Assembly: GCA_039105265.1 (NCBI GenBank)
Contig: JAPFFF010000022.1
Span: forward strand, 1,550,001-1,614,000
From: Tritrichomonas musculus
Lineage: Eukaryota; Parabasalia; Tritrichomonadida; Tritrichomonadidae
Direction of reading: 5' to 3'
Length of the DNA stretch: 64,000 nucleotides
Shown: piece by piece, positions 17,560 to 28,060 of the stretch
How the letters are laid out: each line of letters starts with the position of its first letter
Numbering within the stretch: position 1 is the stretch's first letter
Made by a program: the position numbers and the translations under genes
Notes under the pieces: generated by a model
What the model was told of the DNA's origin: nothing
The model's database searches: none
The model's input: the letters and a program-made list of their open reading frames with translations, nothing else

Positions 17560-17850
17560 AAACCTAATCGTCCTTTTTTGACTTTTTGAAAGCTCATTGA
17601 AAAGTTGATCGGCAAGAATTATCGATTTGAAAAGGCATTCAAAACCTAATCGTCATTATTTGACTTTTTGAAAGAGCATTCAAAACCTAATCGGCAAAGA
17701 TTTTAGGTTTGAGAGGGCTCAGAAAACCTAATCGGCACCTCTTGGCTTTTTGAAAGAGCATTCAAAACCTAATCGGCAAAAAATATGGAATTGAGAGGGC
17801 TAAGAAAACCTAATCGGCAAAGATTTTAGATTTGAGAGGGCATTCAAAAA
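17560..17850. repeat. ~41-bp minisatellite (AAAACCTAATCGGCA)
   Basis: AAAACCTAATCG(G/T)C occurs at 17641, 17682, 17723, 17764 and 17805 (41-bp spacing) and once more near 17561, with TTGAGAGGGC/TTTGAAAGAGC spacers alternating. The stretch 17360-18360 has no gene; it also carries CTC(T/A)GAAAAAG words at 17490-17560 shared with 12500-13270 and 42815. Confidence 0.75.
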
Positions 17851-17970
17851 GTGGGCTGAAAAACTCGTTATGAAAGAGGTATATAACGTATTTTTTTGGT
17901 TAACATTTTGAATTCTCCTTTTCGAGATTAAGTTTTATATAACGTATTTTTTGTAAAAATTTTGCCTTTT

Positions 17971-18345
17971 CCATTTTTGGGATTGTCATTTTGCCTCAGG
18001 AAATTTAGTATGGGGAAATAGGTCAAATCTCATTTTTTCGATCCCATTTTTGATCCCATTTTTAGCCCTCCCAAAAATTTCTAACATATATATATACGAA
18101 CTATAGAAGAGTTCACATAATTTATTTTAAGAAAACACATATCTTATATTTATATATCTTTTTTTAAAAATGGGATTAAAAATGGGATAATATTTGGGTA
18201 GGGGTTTTTAGAAAAAGAGGCTAATTTGAGCACTTTTTAGGTCAAAAAACAGCTAAAATAGGGTCTTTTTGAGGTAATCCCATTTTTGGGATTTCAATCC
18301 CATTTTCGATCCCATTTTTGGGATTTGACCAAGATAAATCAAAAA
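17971..18345 (+). repeat. Left copy of 375-390-bp inverted repeat
   Basis: This stretch reappears reverse-complemented at 42913-43302, with near identity along its whole length (for example GTATGGGGAAATAGGTCAAA here and its complement there). It contains repeated CCCATTTTTGGGATT palindromes and internal GGTCAAATC ends that point inward at both sides (18021 and about 18330). It could be a terminal inverted repeat of the enclosed 25-kb block, or one of two copies of a short non-autonomous transposon. Confidence 0.85.
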
Positions 18346-18359
18346 AAATTTTGACCCAA

Positions 18360-21212
18360 TTATTTTGGTTTTCTCCTTAATTTAGGCGATTTTTTGGGCT
18401 CCTTTTCTTTATCCTCAACCTCTTTTTCACGCTCTTTCTTGGCTTTTTCTCTTTCCTTTCTTTCTTTTTCTAGCTCCTTTTCTCGCTCTCGTTCCTCTTT
18501 TTCCAGCTCTCTTTCTCTTTTTTCCTTTTCACGCTCTCTTTCCAGTTCTCTTTCTCTTTTTTCCTTCTCTCGTTCTCTTTCTCTTTTTTCCTTCTCACGT
18601 TCTCTTTCTTTTTTTTCACGTTCTCTTTCCTTTTTTTCTTTTTCAATCTCCTTTTCTCGCTCCAATTTCTTTTTGTATTTCTCTTTTTCTTCCTCTCTTT
18701 CTCGTTCTCTTCTTATTTTATTTAATCTTTTCTTCATTGAAGTTTCATCATCAGAGCTTGAATCACCATATCGAACTCTCAAATTTCTTTTTCTTTTTTC
18801 CATAAGTTCTTTTAATGTTTTTCTTCTATCCGAACTGTTCAAAATTCTCTTTCGCCTCCTTCTTTCTTCATCACTATCTGAGTCTGAATCTACTATTCTT
18901 TTTCTTAATTTTCGCTTTAAATAAGAATATCTATCGTCATCATCAGAATCAGAATCATAGAAATAACTTTTGCCAGTTGCTTCATCTTTTTTAATCAAAT
19001 TATCGGCCTGCTTTGTTAATTGTTCTTTTTCTTCTTTTGAATAATTACTGGCTTCGATTAACTGTTTTATCATCTCTTGACCTTTCTTCATTAGGTTTTC
19101 TTTAGCTTCAGGAGTATCTTCGACAGTATATTCGTATTGAGCTAATTCATCAAAAACTTTATCCTTGATTTGATTAAATTCTTTCTTCCAATTTGTTTTC
19201 TTGACATAATCATCAATATCTGGAGCTTCGATATCTGGAATATAAGTTTGATTAGAGATATTTTGCATAATTTGATTCTGTAAATCATTTACATATTTAT
19301 TGACATCCCCATTCTGAATTTGAATATTTTTCTCTCCAAAATTGGCTGGATTTCTATTTTGAGTCATAGCTTTTATCTGTTCTCTTATTGATTTATTTCT
19401 ATTTTTGACTTTACTTTTGAAACTTTGATGATTCCCAAATCCATCTCCATCATCATGTTCGAATACCTTACTCCAAGTTTTTTTGGTTTGTCGAAAGATA
19501 TCTTTTCCTTTTATTTTAATGGGTCTGCCATTCTTCATAACAACCTTACTATCTTCTATAACAGGCGCAGGAGTATTTGTTAAAGCAGGCAAAATAGTCT
19601 CTTCTTCAATAATTTTTACAGTAGATTTTGGATGGTCATCTGGCTCTTCGATAATAGGTCCTTTATTTTTTGGTACGAAAGGGACAATTTGATATTTTTC
19701 TATGATTTCTTCTTTTTTATCTTCCAATTCTTCAATTTTTTCTTTGATTTTCTCAGCTCCTTCAACATCTTTTTCTTTTTCTTTTTTCTCTAATTCTTCT
19801 TTTTGTTTCTCTACTTCTTTGCTTAATTGTTCTTCTAAAGCTATTGCCTCATCATCTTCAAGGTCTGATAATTCGTCAATAACTTCTCCATCTTCCTTTT
19901 TGATAACTATTTTTGGCTTTTCAACTTCATCGTCTGATAACTCTTCAATAATATAATTTTTAGCTCTTAACCGGCCCAATTTTCTTGCTTCGTCTTTCTT
20001 TTTTACAACTTCTTCATCATCCTCTAATTCTTCTACAATATAGTCGTTTGCCTTTAAGCGACCTACTTTTTTGAGGACTTTTTCTTCTTTATTCATTAAA
20101 TAGTCTTTAGCATTTAGTCTTTCTTTTCCCTCATCGGCCGAGTCATCTTCGAGGTCAGATAAATTGTCTTCGACTTTTTGTTTAAATTTTTCTAATTTCT
20201 TTTTGACATCAGCTAATTCTTTAGATTCTGGTTCATCATCTTCTAAATCACTATTATCTTCCCCATCAGCAAACTGTAATTTATCTTCTTCTGTAATCTC
20301 ATCATCTTCTTTTTTATGATATCTTTTATGTCTTTTTTTGAGGGTTTTTAATTCATCAACTTCTTCTTCAGCATCATATTCTTTCCAATCTGAGTCTTCT
20401 TCTTCATTGTCTATCATTCTTTGAATTCCATTTTCTATTTCATCTTTTAATCTATCTTCGTCTGTTTTCTTATGTCTTTTATGTCTTTTTTTGAGGGTTT
20501 TTAATTCATCAACTTCTTCTTCAGCATCATATTCTTTCCAGTCTGAGCCATCTTCATCATCATCATGAAGTAATTTTTGAATTCCATTTTCGATATCTTC
20601 TTTATATTTTTCCTCTTTTTCTTCGTCTCTTTTCTTTTTCAAAAGTTCGAGTTCTTCTTCATCGTCACCTTCTTCTTCTTCTTCCCATTCAGAATCTTCA
20701 TCTTTATTTTTAATCATTTTATTGATTTCTTTATCTAATTCTTTTTTCATTTTCTTTTTTCTTTTTTCCTCTCCTTCTAAGTCATCGTTGAAATGCTCTA
20801 AATCTTCCAAATAATCTGGGGGTTGTTCGATAATATCAAAAGGAGCATTAATTTTTGGGACAGTCATAGCTTCGTCAATATGCATTGTTATAGGATAAAT
20901 TTGCCCGTTTAATTTTGTAGCATCTAGCCCTAGAGGATTAAAAGCACAATAGAATCCATAAATCAAACCAAAAAATGCATTGTTTGTTTTATTACAATAT
21001 TCTCTTATCAATTCAAAATCTTGCTCTAAATATTTTGTATAAATCCAGTCATAAAGTGCTTTAAACTCAAAAGCAGACGTAGGGAATCCTTCAATTTCTG
21101 TTTGAGGAACAAATTTTAGACAAGTAAGTTGAGGACAATATTCATAATTTTTAACATCTTTTACTAAACCAATTAGGGTATGTAAAGGTAAAATACACTC
21201 TTCTTCGGTCAT
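18360..21212 (-). CDS. Large charged repeat protein, 950 aa
   Basis: Residues 1-135 look globular (aromatic, Cys and Pro present). From 140 on it is almost entirely charged: two to three copies of a unit with IENGIQ, EEDSDWKEYDAEEEVDEL, KTLKKRHKR; three copies of a L(K/R)A(N/K)(D/N)YI(I/V)EEL unit; several DLEDD words; a more ordered segment (about 600-750); and a final 130-residue Arg/Glu/Lys helix (EREKEKRERE type). It is first in the virion block and may act as a scaffold or tegument-like protein; inference from composition and position. Similarity to myosin-like proteins would be compositional only. Confidence 0.75.
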   Translation of the reverse strand: MTEEECILPLHTLIGLVKDVKNYEYCPQLTCLKFVPQTEIEGFPTSAFEFKALYDWIYTKYLEQDFELIREYCNKTNNAFFGLIYGFYCAFNPLGLDATKLNGQIYPITMHIDEAMTVPKINAPFDIIEQPPDYLEDLEHFNDDLEGEEKRKKKMKKELDKEINKMIKNKDEDSEWEEEEEGDDEEELELLKKKRDEEKEEKYKEDIENGIQKLLHDDDEDGSDWKEYDAEEEVDELKTLKKRHKRHKKTDEDRLKDEIENGIQRMIDNEEEDSDWKEYDAEEEVDELKTLKKRHKRYHKKEDDEITEEDKLQFADGEDNSDLEDDEPESKELADVKKKLEKFKQKVEDNLSDLEDDSADEGKERLNAKDYLMNKEEKVLKKVGRLKANDYIVEELEDDEEVVKKKDEARKLGRLRAKNYIIEELSDDEVEKPKIVIKKEDGEVIDELSDLEDDEAIALEEQLSKEVEKQKEELEKKEKEKDVEGAEKIKEKIEELEDKKEEIIEKYQIVPFVPKNKGPIIEEPDDHPKSTVKIIEEETILPALTNTPAPVIEDSKVVMKNGRPIKIKGKDIFRQTKKTWSKVFEHDDGDGFGNHQSFKSKVKNRNKSIREQIKAMTQNRNPANFGEKNIQIQNGDVNKYVNDLQNQIMQNISNQTYIPDIEAPDIDDYVKKTNWKKEFNQIKDKVFDELAQYEYTVEDTPEAKENLMKKGQEMIKQLIEASNYSKEEKEQLTKQADNLIKKDEATGKSYFYDSDSDDDDRYSYLKRKLRKRIVDSDSDSDEERRRRKRILNSSDRRKTLKELMEKRKRNLRVRYGDSSSDDETSMKKRLNKIRREREREEEKEKYKKKLEREKEIEKEKKEREREKKEREREKEKREREREKEKRERELEREREKEKRERELEKEEREREKELEKERKEREKAKKEREKEVEDKEKEPKKSPKLRRKPK

Positions 21213-21251
21213 TTTTTCTTGGAACTTAAAAAAAATATATGAGTTATTTCT

Positions 21252-21665
21252 TTAAATATTCTCTAATTTCATTGTTAAAAATCCTTCCATAAAATTATGA
21301 ACAAAATTAAGGTCTCCAATAAATATTTTTTTATCTGCTTTTCTTTCCCAAGCCCATCTCTTTTTGAATTCATAAATTTGAGGCGCCCAATCCTGTCCGT
21401 CATAGTAAAATCCATAAATATTTCCCTTTAAGTTTTTACCTGTAGTTTTACCAATACCTTGTGCTAAATTATTAATATTTTCTTCAAAATCTTTTTCGTT
21501 GACTTTTTCAAAAGGATAGAATATTTTGATTTTCGCAGCTTGTTCATCATTATCCCATTCAACATATAGTAAACTCAAGATATCTGAAGATATAAGTTTC
21601 ATATCATCTACTGTAAAAGTTTTTGGATTAAACATCGCATCAGAATAAAAAGGTAAGAATGTCAT
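21252..21665 (-). CDS. Unknown globular protein, 137 aa
   Basis: Balanced composition with many aromatics, mixed alpha/beta. A GNIYGFYYDGQDW segment recalls GLIYGFYCAFNPLG in the globular N-terminus of the 950-residue neighbour, so the two could share a fold. Same strand as the neighbour, 39 bp upstream of its start. No known family. Confidence 0.6.
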   Translation of the reverse strand: MTFLPFYSDAMFNPKTFTVDDMKLISSDILSLLYVEWDNDEQAAKIKIFYPFEKVNEKDFEENINNLAQGIGKTTGKNLKGNIYGFYYDGQDWAPQIYEFKKRWAWERKADKKIFIGDLNFVHNFMEGFLTMKLENI

Positions 21666-21747
21666 AGTAATGTTTTTTTTTAAAAAAATAAATAAATTTT
21701 TATTTTGAACTTAATACCTCGAATATATTTTTTTTCCACCACATAAA

Positions 21748-22281
21748 ATGATTAAGAAACGAAATGCAAACGCCGGAGTTAATGCAAATATCTCCCTTGA
21801 ACCATCTGCTGCTTCACAATCTACTAACAACTTAACAAATAATATCTTTATTAATAAGCGAGAAGATGGTAAGGAAGATATTGTTATTACAAGAGATATT
21901 GAAGCACCAAATATCATCCAAGAAGACCCTAATGAATTAGATGTTAAATATAAGATTTTAGAGACTTATGCAAAAATTTTATTAGACCAAGATAAAGCAT
22001 TAATTTCAAATTTAATTTCTAAAAACTGTATTATTGTCCCAATAGCTTCTTGCCAAGATATTATCAAAACAATTTTAGGAAAGAAATGTTCTGTCGAAAT
22101 TTATGTTGATGAAGATATTAAATGTTGCGCTACAAAAGCATCTCCTATCCGCAAAATTGAAGCTATCAAAATCGTTAATGAAGATGGAGAAATGATAACT
22201 GACTTTAAACAAGTTTATAACAAAGAATATAATGATTTAGTTAATGTTTATCATTTATGTCTTAAATATGTCGTTGTATAA
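21748..22281 (+). CDS. Unknown 177-aa protein
   Basis: Polar Asn/Ala-rich first 45 residues, then a compact alpha/beta domain with an ISNLISKNCIIVPIASC segment and paired cysteines (KCCATKA). It is the only plus-strand gene within the left virion block and is divergent from the 21252 gene across an 80-bp spacer. Function not recognised. Confidence 0.6.
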   Translation: MIKKRNANAGVNANISLEPSAASQSTNNLTNNIFINKREDGKEDIVITRDIEAPNIIQEDPNELDVKYKILETYAKILLDQDKALISNLISKNCIIVPIASCQDIIKTILGKKCSVEIYVDEDIKCCATKASPIRKIEAIKIVNEDGEMITDFKQVYNKEYNDLVNVYHLCLKYVVV

Positions 22282-22360
22282 AAAAAAGAGAGATAATAAA
22301 GAATTTTTTTTACAAATCTGGAAATACAATTGAAATGTCGGAAAAGTAATAAATGATATT

Positions 22361-25300
22361 TTACAGTAATGAATGTATTACATTCTTAGTGTTATCTTCA
22401 GCTAAGATACCATTTGATGTAAAGAATGAAGAATTAATCAATATGTAATTAACTGTTGCATTGATCATGAGATTGCTACTACTTAATGGAAATTCAATAT
22501 TGTTTAACCAGATCTTAGTTGGTTCACATTGATATTCATACTTAGGTGTATTATTAACGTTGAATGATATACTGATTTTGATTTCTTTAACACTGGTGAC
22601 ATTATCTCTGGTTTCATTATAAGTCAAATAGAGTGTTCCATCATATTCGTCAAGTTGTTTCTCGAATTGATAATGAATGGTATTACTATTCGTTATATTG
22701 AATGTGTACTTGATTCGTGTTAATTTATTCACTAACGCGTTTAACTTAGTTTTTAATGATTCATTCTCTTGCTGTAGATTTGATATCTGACTGTTCATTG
22801 TTACGATTTTAGTAACATTATCACCTACTAACTTGGCTAGATCTTGATGAGATTTAATATAATTATTTAATTTTGTCTTCAGTTCATCATTTTCACTTTT
22901 CAAAGCATAATTGGTCAAATCAACAGGTTCAGGAATCTCACTTTTCAAAGCATATTTTGTGTCTGATTCACTTTTTGAATAAGAATATGTTTTCAAAGCA
23001 TATCGATCCAGATCGTCGACTGTCGCATAATCATCAGGGATTTCAGGAATTTCACTTTTCAAAGCATAATTGGTCAAATCAACAGGTTCAGGAATCTCAC
23101 TTTTCAAAGCATATTTTGTGTCTGATTCTTTAATTTTATCTAATAAATTATAGTACATTTTTAATGAAGCTTTTTCACTTAATACTTCATAATCTTTTGC
23201 TTCATCAATATCATTTAAAGTTAGTGTTTCATAATCTTCAATATTAAATCTATAGCTTCTTGTAGTTTCATCTTTTAATACAGCAGCTTCTATCATCATA
23301 TCTAAATTACTTTGGTATATAAAATTTATAGCAAATTGTGATGATAAAACATTATTATCATTAACAGCTTCTTGAATATTATTCCAGATAATTTCCTTAT
23401 CGTCATTATATATTTTTTCATCTTTAAGTATTTCAATATTATTGTTTGTTAATTCACTTTTCAAGGCGTATTTTGCATCCGCTTCTTCTTTCGTATATAA
23501 TTCTTCAATATTTGGTTTCTTAGCTAATTCTTGCTGAATTGTTTCTAAAGCAGCATTTACTTCGTCAGTTGTTGGATATTCCTCGTCTGCATTTCCTCGT
23601 AAACTCATCATCGCAACATCATTTTGATGACTATTTGCTGCTAAAGCATTAATTTTCTCATCTAAGGCTTCAATATCTGATAAATAAGCTATATCGGCAG
23701 GAGTTTTCTCTAATAAAGTTCTTGAAAATGTATTTTTTTCAATGATGCATCCTGCAATCTTATAGTCAGTATTTTCTCCTGTTATAATGATATTTTTATC
23801 AATTTTACTAATATTCGATAAATATTTTGTTTTATATTCTTCTGATTTTGGAAAACCTTCAATTGTGATGTTGTCTATCGTTATTGTAGTATCAACCCCT
23901 TCATATTCTGTTATTGAACCTTCAACAATTTTGAAATAAAATCGTTTTTGACCTTCAGAGGTGAATAATTTAAATACGCAAATACCATTATTTAATTCAT
24001 CTTCTGCTTGAAATAAAACTGCTGCTTGTTCATCTTGATAATGAGTAATTATATCAATAATATCAGTTCTTGTCAAATCACTTTTTCGAATATATTCATT
24101 TCCTGAGTCAATTTCATTGATTTTTTCAACAATCTTTTTGATATAAGGCTTTAACGTATTTCTCATTTGAAAAGATAATTGGACGGCAGACGATAAACTG
24201 ACTGCTGATGTGTCGGGGTCATCTTCTTCTTCAGTAAAATGAAACTTTTCTACTTGTCTATTCTCTAAATTACACCATTCTAAAACATCATTTAAATTTA
24301 TTTTTGAATCATTTGATAAAGCAAGAGGTGTTGTAAAAGAATCTGCTATAGAAACATTATCTGTTATTTGGTCTGATAAATCAACAACTTTTGTGACAGA
24401 AGCAACTTGACCAATACTACCTGCTGCTCCACCTGCAAAACTAATTAAACTATGAGTAATTCCAACACCTAGTCTTGTCAAATTTATAGCCATTTGGATT
24501 TTTTGAGTAAATTGTATAGCGTTTACTGCAGCCTGTAAATATTGAGTCTTTTCTTTTTGTATTGTCATATCTGCTTTTAAGATATCAACATTATGACCCA
24601 TTTCTTTAACATCATAACTAACAACATCAAAAGAATTAGTTAATAAATTTAAATCACTTCTCATTGTCGAAATATTATCTGCCGAAATAATTTTTGATGA
24701 ACAAATATTATAGTCTGTATAGAGGGTAGAAGCAGCATTAGGATTAGGATAAACTTCAAAATATTGTTGTTTCATTATATATTCGAAAGGATTAGTTTTT
24801 GGGTCCCAATTTACCTCCTCTATCGGGTCGACCAAATATTTATTCAAATATAATTCAATATTTTTTGATGTTGTATTGATATGAGAATTTGAATATTTTC
24901 CTCCTGTAGATTCTATAGTATCGATTATAGGACTTAAGGCAAAACAACTTTTTGAGCCAATAACATACATATCTCCAACTTTAAACGATAAAGTATTCCA
25001 GTAAGAGTCAGATTGGTCAGACCATTTAAATGATATTTCTACATGATGAATTTCTTTTTGAATTTTCTTTTCGATAGTTTCATTTTCGCCAATATTATAT
25101 TGAATAAATTTTAAGACAATCCCAGCTATATCATATCCTTCATGAAGTGGAAAATTATCGACATAAAAAATTGCTGGCCAAAGTTTATAGTCAGAAGTTG
25201 AATTAACTTTTTCACCATTATGTTTGACCATCTGACATTTAACCGTTCCATTCAATATCATATCTGATATTAAGCAAGTTCTCTTTTTGGTAGAGAGAAA

Positions 25301-26311
25301 GATATTTCCATCTGACCTTTTTATCATCATACAACAAGTTTTTCCTTTCCAACCTTTCATATCTGTCATCATGTCATTAGCATCTTTTAAGTCTACGAAG
25401 GAATTACATTTCAATAAAGATTTTGGTTTGAGAAGACCTTGACAATTTTGACCTTTCCATTCACCATTACTCCAAGTTAAATACCAAGAATTATCGAAAC
25501 AAAAATCTTTAAATTTAAATTCTAACCCTTCAGGAATTACATAATCGTCAGGAATTTGATAAATCATTTTATAAAAAGGTATTTCTTCTATGGTCTCTTC
25601 TGTAATTATCTGAGGACGATAAAAATATTTTGCATCACTCTTATGTAATTTTAATGCATTCTCAGCCTCTATTGTAGAGCATTTTATAGATTTCTCAGTT
25701 TTTAAGCAAGTAGGCTCAAATTGATTTAAAATACTCAAATCTCCATTTATAAATAAAGTATAAGGGTTTATTGACAAATTTTTATCGAAAGCAATATAGA
25801 ATTTATCATCTAAATTAATACTATCTTCTGACCCAACTGCATAGGTAGCGAGAAGGGTATTGTCATTAACGATACAATACTTATTTTCTGAGTCATATGT
25901 GATGATAGGACATTTTATTGAATTATCTTTTGTGGAAATATAGAATTCTTTAATATATCTTCCTTCTTCATCATAGATAACATTTTTTCGTAAGACAACT
26001 TTGAAAATATTTTGATTTAAAGTAAGGAATTTTTGTTTAGTTATTTCAGGAACATTTATTAATAAAACATAATATAATAAACCATTTATTGTTTCAGAAT
26101 GAAGAGATATATTTTGATTTTCTATCATAAAATTGTCAATTCCTGTTTCTATTGACAAATTTGAATCTGTTGTTGATGGGGTAAAGTCTGCCAATTTCTC
26201 ATCCATTATTTTATTTACTTCTTCTGAAGTTATCAAATTACTAGTCAATTTTGTCTTTCCATCAACCTGGAATTCAATATCTCCTAAGAATTTTGTAAGC
26301 CTAGTACTCAT
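22361..26311 (-). CDS. Fibre/spike-like protein 1 (about 1316 aa)
   Basis: The start is the ATG at 26311. Residues 1-560 look beta-rich; this part and what follows align with the C-terminal half of the 2125-residue protein at 50992 (shared blocks: EGRYIKEF(Y/F)IS, KLHKSDA.YFY, TLYTDYNI, DVVSYDV). A hydrophobic Gly-rich segment (near 615-645) follows a coiled coil. Near 1060-1170 the unit YALKSEIPEPVDLTNYALKS repeats, like the register-forming repeats of phage tail fibres. The last 130 residues are a conserved beta domain ending near YQCEPTKIWLNNIEFPL. Likely trimeric attachment spike; inference from architecture. Confidence 0.7.
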   Translation of the reverse strand: MSTRLTKFLGDIEFQVDGKTKLTSNLITSEEVNKIMDEKLADFTPSTTDSNLSIETGIDNFMIENQNISLHSETINGLLYYVLLINVPEITKQKFLTLNQNIFKVVLRKNVIYDEEGRYIKEFYISTKDNSIKCPIITYDSENKYCIVNDNTLLATYAVGSEDSINLDDKFYIAFDKNLSINPYTLFINGDLSILNQFEPTCLKTEKSIKCSTIEAENALKLHKSDAKYFYRPQIITEETIEEIPFYKMIYQIPDDYVIPEGLEFKFKDFCFDNSWYLTWSNGEWKGQNCQGLLKPKSLLKCNSFVDLKDANDMMTDMKGWKGKTCCMMIKRSDGNIFLSTKKRTCLISDMILNGTVKCQMVKHNGEKVNSTSDYKLWPAIFYVDNFPLHEGYDIAGIVLKFIQYNIGENETIEKKIQKEIHHVEISFKWSDQSDSYWNTLSFKVGDMYVIGSKSCFALSPIIDTIESTGGKYSNSHINTTSKNIELYLNKYLVDPIEEVNWDPKTNPFEYIMKQQYFEVYPNPNAASTLYTDYNICSSKIISADNISTMRSDLNLLTNSFDVVSYDVKEMGHNVDILKADMTIQKEKTQYLQAAVNAIQFTQKIQMAINLTRLGVGITHSLISFAGGAAGSIGQVASVTKVVDLSDQITDNVSIADSFTTPLALSNDSKINLNDVLEWCNLENRQVEKFHFTEEEDDPDTSAVSLSSAVQLSFQMRNTLKPYIKKIVEKINEIDSGNEYIRKSDLTRTDIIDIITHYQDEQAAVLFQAEDELNNGICVFKLFTSEGQKRFYFKIVEGSITEYEGVDTTITIDNITIEGFPKSEEYKTKYLSNISKIDKNIIITGENTDYKIAGCIIEKNTFSRTLLEKTPADIAYLSDIEALDEKINALAANSHQNDVAMMSLRGNADEEYPTTDEVNAALETIQQELAKKPNIEELYTKEEADAKYALKSELTNNNIEILKDEKIYNDDKEIIWNNIQEAVNDNNVLSSQFAINFIYQSNLDMMIEAAVLKDETTRSYRFNIEDYETLTLNDIDEAKDYEVLSEKASLKMYYNLLDKIKESDTKYALKSEIPEPVDLTNYALKSEIPEIPDDYATVDDLDRYALKTYSYSKSESDTKYALKSEIPEPVDLTNYALKSENDELKTKLNNYIKSHQDLAKLVGDNVTKIVTMNSQISNLQQENESLKTKLNALVNKLTRIKYTFNITNSNTIHYQFEKQLDEYDGTLYLTYNETRDNVTSVKEIKISISFNVNNTPKYEYQCEPTKIWLNNIEFPLSSSNLMINATVNYILINSSFFTSNGILAEDNTKNVIHSLL

Positions 26312-26357
26312 CTTTGTTTTGAAGCCCAAAAAAATATTTTTTAATCTCTCTCATTTT

Positions 26358-27113
26358 TTATTTAATATTTTGACATTTCTTTTCTAAGATAGTTATTCGC
26401 TCATTATAGCTATTCATCAAATTTTCTATAGTTAATTGGCCGGTAGATAAAGTAGGGGTATCTCCTTCTATATTTTGACATTTTGTTTCTAAAACTTTTA
26501 ATCTATCTTCTAATTTTGAAAAATCACTTGCCGACCCTAAATTATCTTCTAAATTACCAATATCCTCAGACATTCCAGCACAAAATGACCAAATATCTTT
26601 AATTTCTTGATTGAAATAATCAAATTGGTCTGAAGTTGTCGATACCCATTTATCGAATATATTTGTTGATTCAGACTCATTTTTATCTCCTTCTTGGTTT
26701 TCTATAGCATAAGTATGAGGAGCTAGAGATTCATAATTTTCATTTTCCATTTTATAATCAATTTTGGTATTATGTTCTTGAAATGTCTGAGTTAAGTCTT
26801 TTATTATAGATTCTAAGTCAGATACTCTTGAATAAATAGAAGAATCTAAAGAACCTCCTCCTGTACCTAGAGAAGCCAAATAATTCTTGAAATTTTCATT
26901 GATAGGCAGTTCATAATAAACAACTAAGCGATTTTCAAGTTCTTTATCTTCTTTTTTCTCCCATCCTTCATCAGCATTCCAATATTGATTATCTGCTGCG
27001 TCATAAACTAATTTTAATTTTAATGAGCCTGTTATACTAACTTTTAATACATCTTCAGTATAAGTATAAGTAAAAGTATATAAATCAGAAGATAAATCTG
27101 ATTTGATAGTCAA
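26358..27113 (-). pseudogene. Coiled-coil fibre-like segment
   Basis: An open frame of about 251 codons without a clear ATG at its upstream end. It encodes a beta-rich N-terminal part, a Gly-rich hinge (GTGGGSLDSS) and a long coiled coil ending in two LE(T/K)KCQNI repeats also seen, slightly altered, in the next two fibre-like ORFs (RCQNL, KTQHI, KTKHL). It is probably part of a structural fibre. The locus looks broken (about one break). Confidence 0.55.
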
Positions 27114-27157
27114 ATTATTGTCTGATAAAATAAATTCAAAAACATGGTCTATACCAT

Positions 27158-28060
27158 TTAAATCAAAGATTTTTTGATGTCTTTTTCGATCAAAAAGATG
27201 TAAAATAAAATGATTTGCATGATAATTTTGAAGCCCTTGGAGAGAAATATTGGATTATCTGTTGTTGTGGTCTCAGTATTTGTTGGTTCATCTACAATTT
27301 CGTCCTCCAAAGACAATGTCCGAAGAGTATACGGCACGACTGGGTAGATTCTTCTCTTCTCTGCTAGATAATCTGCTGCTATATCTCTGAACTTCATTGT
27401 ATTAATAAAAAACTGAGCAATCCAAGGACTATCCACAACATAGTTATTTGTCTCAGTTTTTATTTTAGCGGAAGCCATAACAGCTTTGTCTTTTTCTATT
27501 ACAGTTCTTAAATAAAATCCCCAATGAAAATAAGCGGGTTTGTCTAAATAAAGGGCTTGACCTTCATCTCCAAATTTGAGAGTCGCAGGATAGATATTAT
27601 CATTCACGAAATGTGTCTCATTCATCATTTTGATATGTTCTTGAACCAAATTGTCGGTAAAATAGTATGCTTTGCTTGATCCTTTTGTTGTATAAGCTAC
27701 TTGAAAATTTGTCGTTGCAAATCCTGATTCATTTAAATTTTGACATCTGGAATTGACCTTTTTTGATGTATTCGATAAATTATATGTGTTTTCACCAATT
27801 TCTTTTCCCCTTACATAACTGGTATTCCAAGTATATTTTGCTTTTTCTTCGGCTGTCATCCCTTGATATTCAGCCACAGTTTTAAAGATTTTGGTTGAAT
27901 TATTAGTTTTCAAGGTTCCTACCATATATTTCTCTAATTTTGTATGAAGACTGACTGTTTTGTCCAGAAGTTGTCCAATCTGCCTTGATTTAAGATGATG
28001 AATATCCCAAGTATATGCTGCTCTATCTTCGCCTTTCATCTCTTGATATTCAGCCTTCAT
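27158..28060 (-). CDS. Fibre-like protein with AEYQ repeats
   Basis: 300-codon ORF. Two N-terminal copies of a unit AEYQ.M..E..A.YTW (about residues 3-20 and 63-82) are followed by a SRCQNLNESGFATTNFQV block, matching KTKHLNLDGFATNTFKI in the 28086 protein, and a beta-rich domain with many aromatics (AYFHWGFYLRTV). Probably a minor spike or fibre protein. The start region lies in one arm of a perfect 28-bp inverted repeat and the locus may be broken. Confidence 0.5.
   Translation of the reverse strand: MKAEYQEMKGEDRAAYTWDIHHLKSRQIGQLLDKTVSLHTKLEKYMVGTLKTNNSTKIFKTVAEYQGMTAEEKAKYTWNTSYVRGKEIGENTYNLSNTSKKVNSRCQNLNESGFATTNFQVAYTTKGSSKAYYFTDNLVQEHIKMMNETHFVNDNIYPATLKFGDEGQALYLDKPAYFHWGFYLRTVIEKDKAVMASAKIKTETNNYVVDSPWIAQFFINTMKFRDIAADYLAEKRRIYPVVPYTLRTLSLEDEIVDEPTNTETTTTDNPIFLSKGFKIIMQIILFYIFLIEKDIKKSLI

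Noticed and set aside
18394-18924. Ser/Phe-rich 176-codon plus-strand ORF
   Set aside because: Antisense shadow of the Arg/Glu/Lys-rich tail of the 950-aa gene; composition is what complementing GAA/AAA/AGA codons gives.
18360-21212. Myosin/caldesmon-like identity for the 950-aa protein
   Set aside because: Such matches would come from Glu/Lys/Arg composition alone; no motor or actin-binding pattern is present.
22873-23133. Plus-strand ORF with repeated HFSKH units
   Set aside because: It is the antisense of the YALKSE repeat in fibre 1, not a separate gene.
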